Origin: Nymphaea colorata
Lineage: Eukaryota; Streptophyta; Magnoliopsida; Nymphaeales; Nymphaeaceae
Direction of reading: 5' to 3'
Assembly: GCF_008831285.2 (NCBI RefSeq)
Contig: NC_045150.1
Location: 5,840,001 to 5,904,000, forward strand
DNA length: 64,000 bases
Below are positions 22,829 through 34,829 of this stretch, one piece after another. The notes under the pieces are model-generated. The model worked only from the letters and a program-made list of their open reading frames with translations. It had not been told where the DNA came from and made no database searches. The position numbers and the translations under genes were made by a program. The first letter of the stretch is position 1. The number at the start of each line of letters is the position of its first letter.

Positions 22829-23906
22829 ATGAAGAGGATCTTCGGCGCGAAGAAGGACAAAGAGCCTCCGCCTTCCATCAATGATGCGTCTGATAGGGTG
22901 AGATCTTCGAATTCGGCTTATCTACTCGTATTGTGATATCCTTTATCTTCTTGCTGTTTGTTTTCTCTTCCCTTCTCTTATTTCCTTTTCCGTTTTGTTT
23001 TTGAAAATTGCGGTTAATTCTTGATGCTGTAATTTGAAGAATTTTTTGTAGGTTTAAGAGTGACGGTACCCTTTTTGGGTAGATGTGGTTAATCATGAAA
23101 ATCTTAGTGCGAAGCAAGATTAAGTAAATTGGGAGCGTCTCGTATAATGTCGCCGGTTGTTTTTGTCCGGTTTATTGGAAGCTGAATAAATTGGATTTGC
23201 TTTTACGCACAATTAATCCCTCCATTTGTTAACTGGTTTGCTTTTTCATCTTCTCATGCTGAATTGTTGCATCAAAAGAAGAAAATGATGGATTCATTTT
23301 CTGTGCGGGCTTAAAATGCTCAACTAGATCGAAATGTGAGGACAGTCTATCGCTTGTTTCACATGATGCGCGGGGGATGTACATTGGTATCGCTGGTCAT
23401 TCTCCCGTCGCATGCTTAAATCCGAGAAACTGATCCTAATTTCCTGATAAGGATGTGGAAACATAGTTTCGTCTTGGGGGGGAAAAGTCCTTGGCGTGAT
23501 TTTTGGCTGTTCTGATTCCTGTTACTAAGTTTGACCGTTCTTGTCCTCCTGCAGCCAATATCTTATGGCAAGAGATCTAGCATCGTTTGTTACTTGTTTG
23601 GTAGTATATTTGATCATGGGTGTTTGAACAAGTTGTCTAACTTATCCTTCACAAAACATCCGTTATGAAAATTGATATTCTGTATTTCCTTCGAAGCAGA
23701 AAGAAAATTATAGTCAATTGATATTCTGTATTTCCTTCGAAGCAGAAAGAAAATTATAGTCAAATTACACAGGCAAATTAATTAAAGGATCGGGAAAAAT
23801 GAAAATTTATAGTTTTACAAGCTAGGTCACATGGATGCAAGTACAATTCTAGTATGTGTACAGAGATATAGGTACAGACAAATTAACTCTAGAAAGGAGA
23901 TATGAC

Positions 23907-23949
<43 letters not shown>

Positions 23950-24942
23950 AGTGAACGATGTCTCTGTAGAGTCACCCAACCATCTAACCAAGGCCGTCCA
24001 TTTAAGTAGATGGGTGGTTGAGAGAAAAACAAAGAGAAAAAATGTGTAAACTAATATTAGATGACGAAAATGTGCATCATCTTTTTCTTCTTATTTTTCT
24101 CTTAACCAATGACTGAGTGACTCTAAAAAGCCAGAGACATCATTCAATATATATATGTGTGTGCGTGTGTGTAGAATAGCATAAAACTTCAAAAAACAGC
24201 ATTTAAATAACCAAGTGATACAAATAAAAACATTATATATTAATGAACAATAACTAAAAAAAAAAAGAATGAAAACTAAGTTAAAAAAAGTTGAATCAAG
24301 TTTAAGTAGTTTGGATCAGCATCGAGCTAGAAGTACCCAAGTGTATCGATATGGGTATGAAAACACAAGTATGTGGACCTTACTGAAGTACCCATGTGAC
24401 TTTGGATATAAGGGAGAATTTGATTTGATTTATTTTTCAAAGAAAATGGAAAAAACTGGAGAGAGGGAGGGAGATAGAGAGAGTGACAAAGAGGGGAGTA
24501 CATCAAGAGAGAAGAAGGGAGACAGAAAAGGAGGAAAGAAAAATGAAAACTATAATCAAGCTACACCGAAAAAAAAGGGATTTCATTCACAAAGACATTT
24601 GTAGTCAATAGTCATATAAGGGACTAATTGATTTCACTTATTTGTCAAAGAAAAATAAAAAAAGAGCCAGAGAAAGTGGGGAAGACGTAGAGGTAGTGAT
24701 AGAGAGAGGGAGGGAGGCAGGGGGAGTGAAGAGAAAGGGAGAAAGATTGGGAGGGAAGGAAGAGAGAAAAAGAAATGAAGACAACGAGGACAGGTAGAGG
24801 TAGAGAGACAAAGAGAAGAAGGGACATCAAGATAGAGAGGGAGAAAAAACGAGATAGAAAGGGGAGGGAAAATCATAGAGGAAGAGACAGAAAGAGGGAG
24901 ACAAAAGAGAGGGAGGAAGATAGAGAGAGAGGAAGAGAGGGA

Positions 24943-24978
<36 letters not shown>

Positions 24979-27900
24979 TTCTGGTGATGCCGGTGAAAGA
25001 GAGAGAGGTTGAACTTGACTTACTGGCATGTCAGAAAAAGTATCCAGCAACTATGCCATTGGTGAGAGACAGAGAAAGGTGAAGTAGCGACAGCCAAAGG
25101 AGGCCTCAAGGTTGCCATCTTGCTGGTGAGTCACTTGCATGCCTGTGATGTCATTAGATGGCAGTCATGGATCGTTGGGTGCTGATGGAAGGGGGAAACC
25201 TATTGGCAGGGGTGGTTTTATTTTCAGCTACCATCAAAAGAGGGTCCTGGCAGGTATTCCTCTTTAATTATAGAATTTAACTTTTATTATTTAATTTTAA
25301 AAGAAAATAGACTAAAAGACCTGGTCAAGGTTGACTGAGTCTATACAAAGGCAAAATTGACCACAGTAGACATGGCATTGACTCTGTTGGGGCCGAGTCC
25401 AGAGCCACACCTCTTTCTGCACCTGTGTCTGGTGTGTCAACATAGGTGCATCAACTTTTTTGCCTTGTCCATGTTACATACATGCCATGCCATGTCAACT
25501 TGTTTAGGGTACTGGGGGCATCTAGGTATGCAAGTTATTAGGGTTGTAGACCTTAAATTGCAGTTGAAGCGCATATTTACCGAACAAATACAATTGCCCC
25601 GATAAGATACTCCTTTCATTCTTCCTCTATGTTGTTTACGAAACCTGGTTCTTTTGGGGTTATAGTTGATGGTAGTGTCTCAATTCCATCTCTACTATAG
25701 AACCGGACATGAGAGTTTCTTCTCATCCAGCTCCTCGCGAATGAAACGATAAACAAACAATAAATAATATTAGGATTATTTAATGGATGAAATTTCGCGG
25801 GCGAATATTTACTCTTTTATATTTATCTGCTTTATTCGTAGGGTCACTCCATAACCTCTTCGAAGAAACCACTTCGTTCCTGGCGCGTTCCGCCATCCCG
25901 TCCAGTGAATCATTAGGATTCGTTTTCAATCGAATCCTCCGCAGTCGCAGGTTCCGTCGTTCCCATAGCTTCTCCTCCATTAATGTCGAGGTCTGAATTC
26001 TGCAATGGAGCTTCTAATTTAATCTGTCCCTGAGTCAATCTCCTCAGTCTCTATCGACTCAATGCTCTTTATTTTTTGAAATCTGTCTCAATTATAGATG
26101 AATTGAATTATATTATAGTATATGATGCCTTATCACTTTGCCCTTTCTGAGATGATTCATAGACCATACATATTGGAATAATATATCATTTCTTTTCCCC
26201 TTCTCTCCTTCTCTCATCCTTCCATTCATCCGCATCCCTCTATTTTGGTTTCACAACTTACACAATCAATCAAGATTAGACAATTTATTGATTCTGTTTT
26301 CCTAGTCAGCTGCATCCAACCTGAACTATGTATTCAAAGGTTATTCATTCTTAGTTAACTATATATCTTTGACATACTTTAGAGCTTTAATACATGATTC
26401 GGTGTTTAGTTAAACTGGGACATAATCTGGTGGAATCTTACATTTCTCATGAGCTTTTAATTTATATATCTCTTATCAAAACTGACTCAAAAGAAGGAAA
26501 ATGGAAAACAGTTGCTGTCTGGAACAAATTTGGTAGCATGGAACCATTTATAACGTTTTTTGTGTGATAAACCTTCATTTTTGTGATTCTTCTCATTATT
26601 GCTTGGAACCTTTGTCCTTATTATATTTTCTGGTGAAGTTTCAATTGTTTTCTTACATGTACATTGTTTTTTATGACAGATAAACAAAAGAGGGGAAAAT
26701 GTGGATGAAAAAATAAAAAAACTTGATGCAGAGCTTGCTAGATATAAGGAACAAATAAAAAAGACAAGGCCTGGTCCTGCTCAAGAGGCTGTCAAAGCTC
26801 GCGCCATGAGGGTTCTCAAGCAAAAGCGGATGTAAGTTTGCGCTGCACACTTTTACAAAAGCTTGTAACATCCTACCATGAAATAAGTGTGGTTGAAGTT
26901 CTTTTCCTTTTCCAAGTATCGATTTTCACTTCATTGTAAATTGTTTAAATGGTTAACGTTTATACTTGTTTCATCTGGCTTTGCATATTTGAATATGTAA
27001 CATTACATCATGGTAAATCGTGCCAGGATAGTCAACTGCAATTTTTGAGGTCCTTTAGGCTTCATCTTGTTAAACTCCATATACAAATTTAAACGAATCA
27101 ATTTTTTTGGAAGTCATACTTTACATTTTTGGTGCATCGGTGTTACATAGACCTAGTTTTATGTCAAGTTGTTAATATCTATTAGAAGTTTTTCACTAGA
27201 GACTGTCTTAGGTTCTCAACCAAATAGTTGGATTGCCATGACTCCTGGACACTTGTTAGAATGAACAAATCATGCAGTTTGGAAGATGGTTTTTGTGACA
27301 CATGCATTCATTTCAATTCAGCAAGTTCACTCTGTTTTCAAGCTATGACATATATAATCACTTCCAAAGGCCCGAGTTACAGAGCCCTTTTATAATCAAT
27401 TAAGGGCAAATTCTTGATTGGACCACCATGAAAGAAGTTAAAACACACGGGGATAACTTAAAAAATAAGTTGGAAAGAGATAGATAACAATGTCTGGCAG
27501 ATGCATGGACAAATTCATGGGCAAGAGGATTGATAATTTTCTTGTATATTGTTTAAAACGTATTATGTTTTAGAAGTTGCTGATTTGTCAGGTACTAATT
27601 ATTCATGTATTGTATCATATTTTTGATGATGTTGTGAAAGAGGTAAGCCTTGAAAAGTTTGTGTAGTTCATCACAAATATTGCAACAAATGATAGAGCTG
27701 GAAGCAAAATGGTTACTGCGATATAGGTCAACTATTAAACAATGCCGTGCATCTATAGTTATGTTTATGATGTTGAGTTTGATTAAAATATATACATATG
27801 GAGGTGAATTTAAATGTACTGTACATCCACATGCATATAAATGAAAAAGTCAAGGGAAATTGTAAAATATTGTATCAAACAATAAGTCCTGGGAATTGCA

Positions 27901-30900
27901 TGATGCCCTTGGTTAAAGTTCTAAGATGGGTTAGGCCTGCTGTGAGATATGTCTATGAAGTCATGAGGAAAGAAAAAAGGCAATCATAGAGCAGACCCAA
28001 AGAAAAGAAGAAATTTGTTGGTGTACTTTGGAGATTATAGATGGGAAGGTTGACTGGCCAACTTTGTCATGCTCTTCATGGTAGCCCCTTAATATACCCT
28101 TCAGTGAGATATTCAACAACAGTCCATATGTACAGAGAAGTGAATAAGAGGCTCTCAGATTGCATTGAGACATTAGTCCTTGAGCCTGACTTGTAGAAGC
28201 CGTTCATCTGTATACACAGATGAACACAAAATATACAAAAATATATGAATACAAAAATAATAAGAAACTGATATCTAAGTTGTAGTTTACAAACCAAAAA
28301 ATCTAACTGTTACACAGCTGTATAAGAATTTACACCATATGATTTTAATGATTCTTTTTTTAGTTGTATAAATTTGGGTATTTTTCCCCCATTTATACAA
28401 TTTGAAACTTGGAATTGTGAAAAACAACATTCCTCATACTGGAAAGCTGGGAGGTGCAAGGGACATATACAGGGGCAGATCTAGGATTCTTTGACATATA
28501 CAGGGGCAGATCTAGGATTCTTTGTTAGGTGACTGGATATGGTAAATGTTATGACTAAATGAAATTTATGGAAATTTTTCACATGTATGTTTTTCACATT
28601 TTTAGCAGGGGCCAAATTAGAATTTCTGAAAATTTTAAGAGCTAAAATATTATTTTTCAAAATCTTAGTGGGGTGCGGGGGGTGGGGTGTTGGTGGGGTG
28701 GGGTGTTGGTGGGGTGGGGAGCATGGCCAGCCAACCTCCCTTGGCTTTGGCACTGATAATATAAGCGTGAGAGGCTTGTTGGCTTGTCTCGTTCCATGTT
28801 ATATGGAAAATTTGGTGGATGAGAAATAAGTCTATTCATGAAGGTGAAATTGCCTAGGGAAGAGGTAGTATCATTAGTATGGTGTAGAATTGATGTAAAG
28901 ACACATCAAAGCAATAAGGTGGAAGGAAAAAGAAGGCTGATTTGGAGGATTTGTGGCTGAGGACGGGCTTGATGTGTAGCAAACAAAGGCACGGAGAGTG
29001 CAGTTGGCTGTTATTGGTTGTTCTTCAAGGGAGTAAGAAAGTTGTTGGCATCCTGGAGCATGCTGGGTATCAGGGAGAAGAACTGAGGGCTTTGAGTGTC
29101 ATGGACAGAAATGACGACACAGAGGTTAGCATCCTAAAATGGGAAGTGGAAGAAGGAGTTCTGGAGGGGTGCCACCTAAGTATATTCTCTAACAATAGGT
29201 CTTGGAAAAGGATGCTTAGGTCTTTATACATGGGAGACGTCATTGGCTCAAAGGTGGAAGGACATAGCTCAGAAGTGTAGTCATCTGCAGATTTCTAATG
29301 GGCCGGTGCCTTACTCTGCTAGAAGGAAGACCGTACAGTATAGAGATGGTGACTGTAGATACGAAGAGGGCTAACCACTTTTAGCTAGTGTTTTGGGGAT
29401 TCTTGGTTGAGTTTCCTGGGCTTTGTGTGCCATATGTTATCGCTTTGATGCTTAGCATTCCTTCTCAATTTTTCCTGTACGTTTATTTTTTTTTGGAATA
29501 ATATGGGCCTAAGTCCCTGCTAGGTTTCATTGGAAGCTGCTTCATTGCTAAAGTAATGTATCATAGATCTGGTATCTTGGTTTTGTGTCTGAGCAGACCT
29601 TTTATTTGCCCACTATATCTTTTCATTACCAATAGTAATGATTTTATCTGTGGTTCCATCACAAATTTGCATATGAAATAAAGCAGTTGTGGTAATACTT
29701 TGTTAAATACATGGTGCCGTGCTTTAGAAACTAGTTTCAATTAATATAAAAATTTCCACAGTAGAGAAGCTTTCCTCTTCCAAATACTTGTCTGGTAACA
29801 TATAAACGTGTTCTTCCAAATCACCATTCAAGAAGAGACCTTTTCATGTCCATGTGGTCTTTGGCTTACTAAAGCAATGATAATAAAAGCTTAGATGAAG
29901 TAACAGGCACTGGGCAATGGTCTCTTCTAATTTATGCTATATTTTTGAGCTTATTCTTTAACTACTAACCTTGGCTTATCCTTTTCTTAGACTTCTGCCG
30001 CTTTAGTTTATCCTTTAATTCTCATGTTTTACATTTTCACAAAACTTGTACGTCTGATTCATTACATTTATCGAATTAAAAATGATTTTTTGGTTTCATT
30101 TGTAACTGGTCAGTTTCTACAAGGAGATGACAAGATCTACATACAAGGGTTGAAATATTATAAGATACAATTTTTTAAGGTTAAAAATGATTTTTTGGTT
30201 TCATTTGTAACTGGTCAGTTTCTACAAGGAGATGACAAGATCTACATACAAGGGTTGAAATATTAAGATACAATTTTTTAAGGTTGTCTAATGGTTCCTT
30301 CGGATTTTCTAGGAAAGCTTCTGTGCTTCCAGTTTCCTCATTATTATGAGTGTCATCTCTAGTCCAATGGGTCAAGTTTTAGACTTTTAGTATCATTGTG
30401 AGCCTCTTCACAAATTAAGATGAGAGTCATTATTGTGAGAATCAATATTGTGATCATGAATACCAGGATAATTAAAAGAGCTCTTCTTTTGAGCGATATT
30501 GTCATCATTTGAAGATAATAAGCCAGGAAGAAAGAATATTCATTTTTGTCTTAGATTTACTCTTATGTTCTTGTTCTCAATAAAAATCATATTTTGGTGA
30601 AACAGAGTTTGTCAATTTTCATATGTAGCGTTTACATCTATTTTGATTTTGTGAATAACCAACAAATATACAAGAAATGACTGCAGTTTTATCAGTTTGA
30701 TTGTTTAAAACTAAAATATGACATTTACACTAGAAAGTTCCAAGTCCTGTACATCTTTTCAATTGAAAAAAAAAAAAAAAAACTATCCAATGAAAATGAA
30801 AATACCCTCTTCCTTAAATAGGTGGTGGCAAGAGCTTCTTGGGCCTAAAAGTTTTTGAAAAATCTTTGGAAAAGAGTGGGTCCTTAGTTCTTACTGATAT

Positions 30901-31638
30901 GGCGATGCTTTATTTTGGCTAGTCTATCGCTGTGTTGTTCCTAAACAAGATTTTTAGAAACAAGATTTTTGGTCAAGAATTTGATTTTTTCTATAAATTT
31001 TGAAGTCTAGATTGATTCTGGATCATTTTGTTAAAGGAAACACATTTGAAGGATTTGGATTTGAAAATTTAAGGAAAAATATCCAACCATATATTGTAAA
31101 TGCATCCACAAATAACTTTTTTCAAAAGACATTTTTCAGATGATAAGGGCAAATGATGTTCTTTTTTGTTGTTTGCCTGTTTAGCAAATAAGGAGGCTTG
31201 TGAGATTTGACATAGTGATCATGCCTCGTGACCACCAACACTCATTTTTTTTCTAATTTATCAACACATGCTCTTTCTTTACAAGCAGAGCAAGGACTTG
31301 ATAAGTAAGGGGGTTACTTCCTTTATAAAGAATAAGTTGTAGAAGTGTTCTTCGGCTTACTTTGGAAAGTTTGATACCTTTGGTGCTCTTCCTACTTTGG
31401 ATTAGAAAAAGGTAAAGTTCTCATCAAAGTTGAAAATGAGCTCCATAATATTTAAGAATCTTCTTATCTCATTGTCACATGTTGACCATCTTGTCTTGGA
31501 TATTTGATGTCCCTGAGTGTGAGCATCACCTTCAAGTGAACCCATGTTTTATGTGCTAAGTGACATTTGACTAAGTACTGTAGTTGTGGTAGTGCCTTGC
31601 TTAAGTTGTAGTATCTCATTAACCTTCATAATTCCAGG

Positions 31639-31680
<42 letters not shown>

Positions 31681-34600
31681 GTGATTATCAATGGGATCAG
31701 ACCCATTTAAGGGACCTGAGGTCCACACGAATGGTAATCTCCTACTTTCAAGTGTTGACATTTTAGTAACCGACTACCTGATATATTGAACCGACACTTT
31801 TAAGAGGCGAACACGTTGATTTGTGGTTTCTGACTTTTCATTTCTCTTACTTTTACGATATGCCAAATTGGCTTTGTTCTTCTCATCACTTTCAACCTCC
31901 TTTGCTTTGTCATCATGTTAGCAAGGGATCAGCAGTGAATCAGTGATTATGTTCCTTTTTGAAACCTTCAATGGATCTAAAAGTTGATAACAATGGCAAT
32001 GCTCCAGGGGAAGGTTGAAACACCCAATCATTGACTTATTGAGCATATTAGGTAAAACAAGTGCTCTGAGAAAGGAGTTGTATTTGCATGGTTTGGGTCA
32101 CTGCTGACTTGATGGTTTATTTATTTTTATTCATTTTATTTTCTTTCACATGGTCTCCCAATTAGTCCATGATAAGTTGTATACCAATTACTCAATTAGG
32201 CAAACACTGAAATTTAGTTTACAGTTATGTTTGCATTAGTCACATGCTTGCCACAGTCTTTTCCCTTTTTAGTCACTACCGTGTTCCTATCTTTCCTTAG
32301 GTATGAAGGACAACGTGACATGTTGTATAATCAAACATTTAACCTAGATCAGGTTGCTTTTGCTGCTGAAGGATTGAAGGATGCTCAACAAACTGTAAGA
32401 TTCTTATTTGATTGACAAGATGAATTAACCAAATCCTCTTGGGTTAGCTTTGTGATAATTGCTTTGTTTATTCTTCAGATGTCAGCACTTAAGTCTGCAA
32501 ACAAGGAGCTGAAGGGCATGATGAAGACAGTGAAGATTCAAGACATAGATGTACTCTTTCTGAAACATTCCCTCCTAAGATCTATCTTTTTTTGTGTCCG
32601 AGGGAGTCTGAGGAATATAAAGGATTAGATGCCTGAACAACCTCTTAGGTTCCTTGAATTGCTAAAAGCCAATCTGTGAATGCTTTTGCTCCAAAAATCA
32701 TCACGGGCAGTGGAGTTCAAACTCCGCCTAAGTCCTTGGTTCCTGCCCCAACTGCTGGCCTCCAAGTAGAGGCTGTTTCCATGATATGGAGCTATTGACT
32801 CCCAGATGTCAAATACTGTATTTGGAAATAACTAATTGTGCAATTTTGTCAAGTATGCCTTTTTCATTTTATTGGTATTGACATAGTCCTCTCTGCAGAG
32901 TTTGCAAGATGAGATGATGGATTTAATGGATGTGAGCTCAGAAATTCAAGAAACACTTGGTAGAAGCTATAATGTGCCTGATGACATTGATGAAGAAGAG
33001 CTTATGGGCGGTAATACTCAATAAATCCTCTCTTCCATCATAAAGTTGGTTTACTAATTGGGTGTTCAATAGTTATTAAACCTCGTAGCATGTGTTCTTT
33101 ATTCTGAAAATAAAACACAGAGCTGGATGCTTTGGAAGCTGATATGGACACTGAGGCTGATGGTGTGCCAACTTACCTTCAACCTGATAAGGAACCGGAT
33201 GTGGAAGCTGAACTCGACCTACCTGCTCCACCGTCAGGTCATGCAGCAGTGCCTCTCAGGCCAACCCCTCAGGTATAATTCATCATATTTTTGCTAAGCA
33301 GTTTGTGTGTGGCTCTTTAAACTTCTAACAGCTTGTCTTTTCATTCATGATATCGGACAACTATGAGCTACAAATGCTCTATGCTTAGGAGTTCGAAAGT
33401 GTGGCAACTTAAAACATTTTGATGATAAGAACCTTAAAGGCTTTATCTTGCTTATTATGCTATCGTAACAAGAAAATTTATTGGTATAAACTATAAACAT
33501 ACTTGGCAAAGGATGAAAAGGGATAATTCTTTAAAGCTTGGATGTCTTAATCCATCCTGTGTATTGTGCAAGTTGTTCTCAATAATTTGCAATATTTGAC
33601 AGTCTTTTGACAAGCCAAAATTTCAGAAGATAGAAGTGTTCCTTCATGCGACCTTCCCTAGTTTGCTTCCACTTCTGTGCGCTGCCCTTAGATGGAAAAG
33701 AACGTTGGGAAAAAAGTCAAACTTGATTGTGGAATATTTGAACTTTGGCGTCCTCAAAATCTTTCCAAATTGTTTCAGTCATTTAATTTATGAAGAGGTT
33801 TGATCAGCTTCCCTGAAGGGGGAGTCGCGTAGTTGATCAGGCCATGACTCTTACATGGATGGTCGAAGGTTCAATCCTTTTCGCTGACCAGCATAAGCTA
33901 AAGTAGCTTTTTACTTTTTACCCTTGGGGATGGGGAGAAGAGTTCTACATCATTCTTTGCACCTGGTCAAGCGACAATGTTCTTCGACCTAAGTTGTGGT
34001 TTCTGCATGTAAAGTCAGAGAAAAAAGAGGTCGGAAAAAAAAAAAAAAGAGGTTCTATCAGCCACGGGAACAAAACTAGGCTGGACTCAGGAGTTCACTT
34101 AGTGAAGATTAACTTATTGGGGGTGTTGTGGAAAGAAGCCGTCAAGTCACAGTTCTAGACGTATCAATGGTCAAAACACAGACCATGGTGTCAGTGATGG
34201 AGTTTCCTCTTATTAATGGTGGAGGCACCTTCATATCGAAAAATTTCTGTAACTGCAGTGGCCTTCTTGTTCTTTCTTGATGGTCTAACAATGACTACAT
34301 TCTTCCTTTTTCAATTTAAGATATCTTGTTCATATATCCTGGTTCTTTTCATTTTGCCATGAAACCATAGAGATTGCACTATGCTCCTCAGATTATGACA
34401 TTCTTGTAGTGGTTCCCTAAAAGCGTGTTTCTCATGATTTCGTGTATGTCATCCGTCTTCATGTACTATGCAGAAATATGTTTTCATTATATACCAAATC
34501 CCCATGGTTCAGTGGGGCTTATTTTACTAAAAGAATCTTTTAAGTCTTTTACTAATAAAGCAATGAAAAACGCTGAACATGAGATGTGGATCTCACTATC

Positions 34601-34829
34601 ATGCTGTCTATTTTGCTGTCAATGGCTTGTTTGGTCTGTGAAACCTTCTAGTTACTTTCCTGCAGTAATGTTTGATGCACTCAAATCAATATTGTCATCT
34701 ACTGCACCATCTCCTGAAGGTTTTCTGATTTAGCATATGATTTCTTAATGTTAACTACTTTCTGCAATTTGGCAGGCTGAAGACGAATTGGGTCTCCCTG
34801 CTGTACCTCGGGCTTCACTTCGTGGATGA
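22829..34829 (+). CDS. VPS60: VPS60 (CHMP5/Snf7 family), ESCRT-III-associated protein, 7 exons
   Basis: Exons are 22829-22897, 26680-26831, 32301-32394, 32479-32550, 32899-33010, 33121-33272 and 34776-34829. All introns are GT-AG, and the 705-base reading frame gives 234 aa. The protein opens [20 protein letters not shown] and has the basic coiled-coil Snf7 core ([60 protein letters not shown]). The acidic half contains [20 protein letters not shown], and the tail ends [13 protein letters not shown]. This matches, from memory, Arabidopsis VPS60 along essentially its whole length. The protein works with ESCRT-III and LIP5/VTA1 to regulate the SKD1/VPS4 ATPase in sorting membrane cargo to multivesicular bodies. 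The introns are unusually long: 3782, 5469, 84, 348, 110 and 1503 bases. Introns 1 and 6 contain MITE and SINE insertions, and intron 2 a tandem duplication. No coding damage is seen. Confidence 0.93.
23670..23762 (+). repeat. 46-bp tandem duplication in VPS60 intron 1
   Basis: AATTGATATTCTGTATTTCC at 23670 begins a unit that is repeated from 23716 with essentially no differences. Confidence 0.85.
23907..23947. repeat. AT microsatellite
   Basis: About 20 AT dinucleotides in VPS60 intron 1, directly abutting the left end of a MITE. A partner AT/GT run lies at its right end. Confidence 0.95.
23945..24149. mobile_element. AT-ended MITE in VPS60 intron 1
   Basis: About 205 bp with long imperfect terminal inverted repeats. 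The left end, TATTGAGTGAACGATGTCTC followed by TAGAGTCACCCA, matches the complement of the right end, which reads GAGTGACTCTAAAAAG then AGAGACATCATTCAATA. Both ends sit in AT dinucleotides, consistent with a TA target preference (mariner/Stowaway-like). The AT tracts prevent a firm target-site call. A related half element lies at 19070-19181. Confidence 0.6.
24405..25010 (+). repeat. Purine-rich tract with GA microsatellite in VPS60 intron 1
   Basis: About 550 bases of nearly pure A/G on the plus strand, ending in a GA run (about 24946-24974). A TTGATTTGATTTATTTTTC-like block near 24420 recurs as TTGATTTCACTTATTTGTC near 24628. This suggests an old ~205-bp tandem duplication of a segment that contains purine repeats. 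It produces long low-complexity frames on both strands that are not genes. Confidence 0.7.
28470..28760 (+). mobile_element. Possible hAT-like repeat fragment in VPS60 intron 2
   Basis: TACAGGGGCAGATCTAGGAT resembles a plant hAT-type terminus and occurs twice in a ~33-bp tandem duplication (about 28473-28530). Downstream is AGGGGCCAAATTAGAA and a GGTGGGGTGTTGGT tandem motif (28670-28720). No right terminus or target duplication was identified. Confidence 0.35.
30076..30290 (+). repeat. 105-bp tandem duplication in VPS60 intron 2
   Basis: The unit that begins TTAAAAATGATTTTTTGG at 30076 is repeated from 30181. Apart from a 3-base difference near the end (ATATTATAAG against ATATTAAG) the copies look identical, so the event is recent. 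Confidence 0.92.
31637..31677. repeat. AT microsatellite
   Basis: About 20 AT dinucleotides in VPS60 intron 2. Confidence 0.95.
33809..34046 (+). mobile_element. tRNA-derived SINE in VPS60 intron 6
   Basis: A ~238-bp insertion begins about 20 bases before an A-box-like CGTAGTTGATCAGGCC (near 33827). It has a B box GGTTCAATCC (near 33869) and ends in a run of A (about 34035-34048). The flanks form a 16-bp direct repeat with two mismatches (33793-33808 and 34047-34062, AAGAGGTTNNATCAGC). It does not resemble the SINE at 17637 beyond the promoter boxes, so it is a second family. It inserted in the sense orientation of VPS60. Confidence 0.8.

Noticed and set aside
24634-25050. 138-codon Ser/Leu/Phe-rich frame on the minus strand
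   Set aside because: It is a translation of the purine-rich repeat tract and has no protein-like features.
28942-29280. 112-codon plus-strand frame in VPS60 intron 2
   Set aside because: No family recognised and no supporting signals; most likely chance in intronic DNA.
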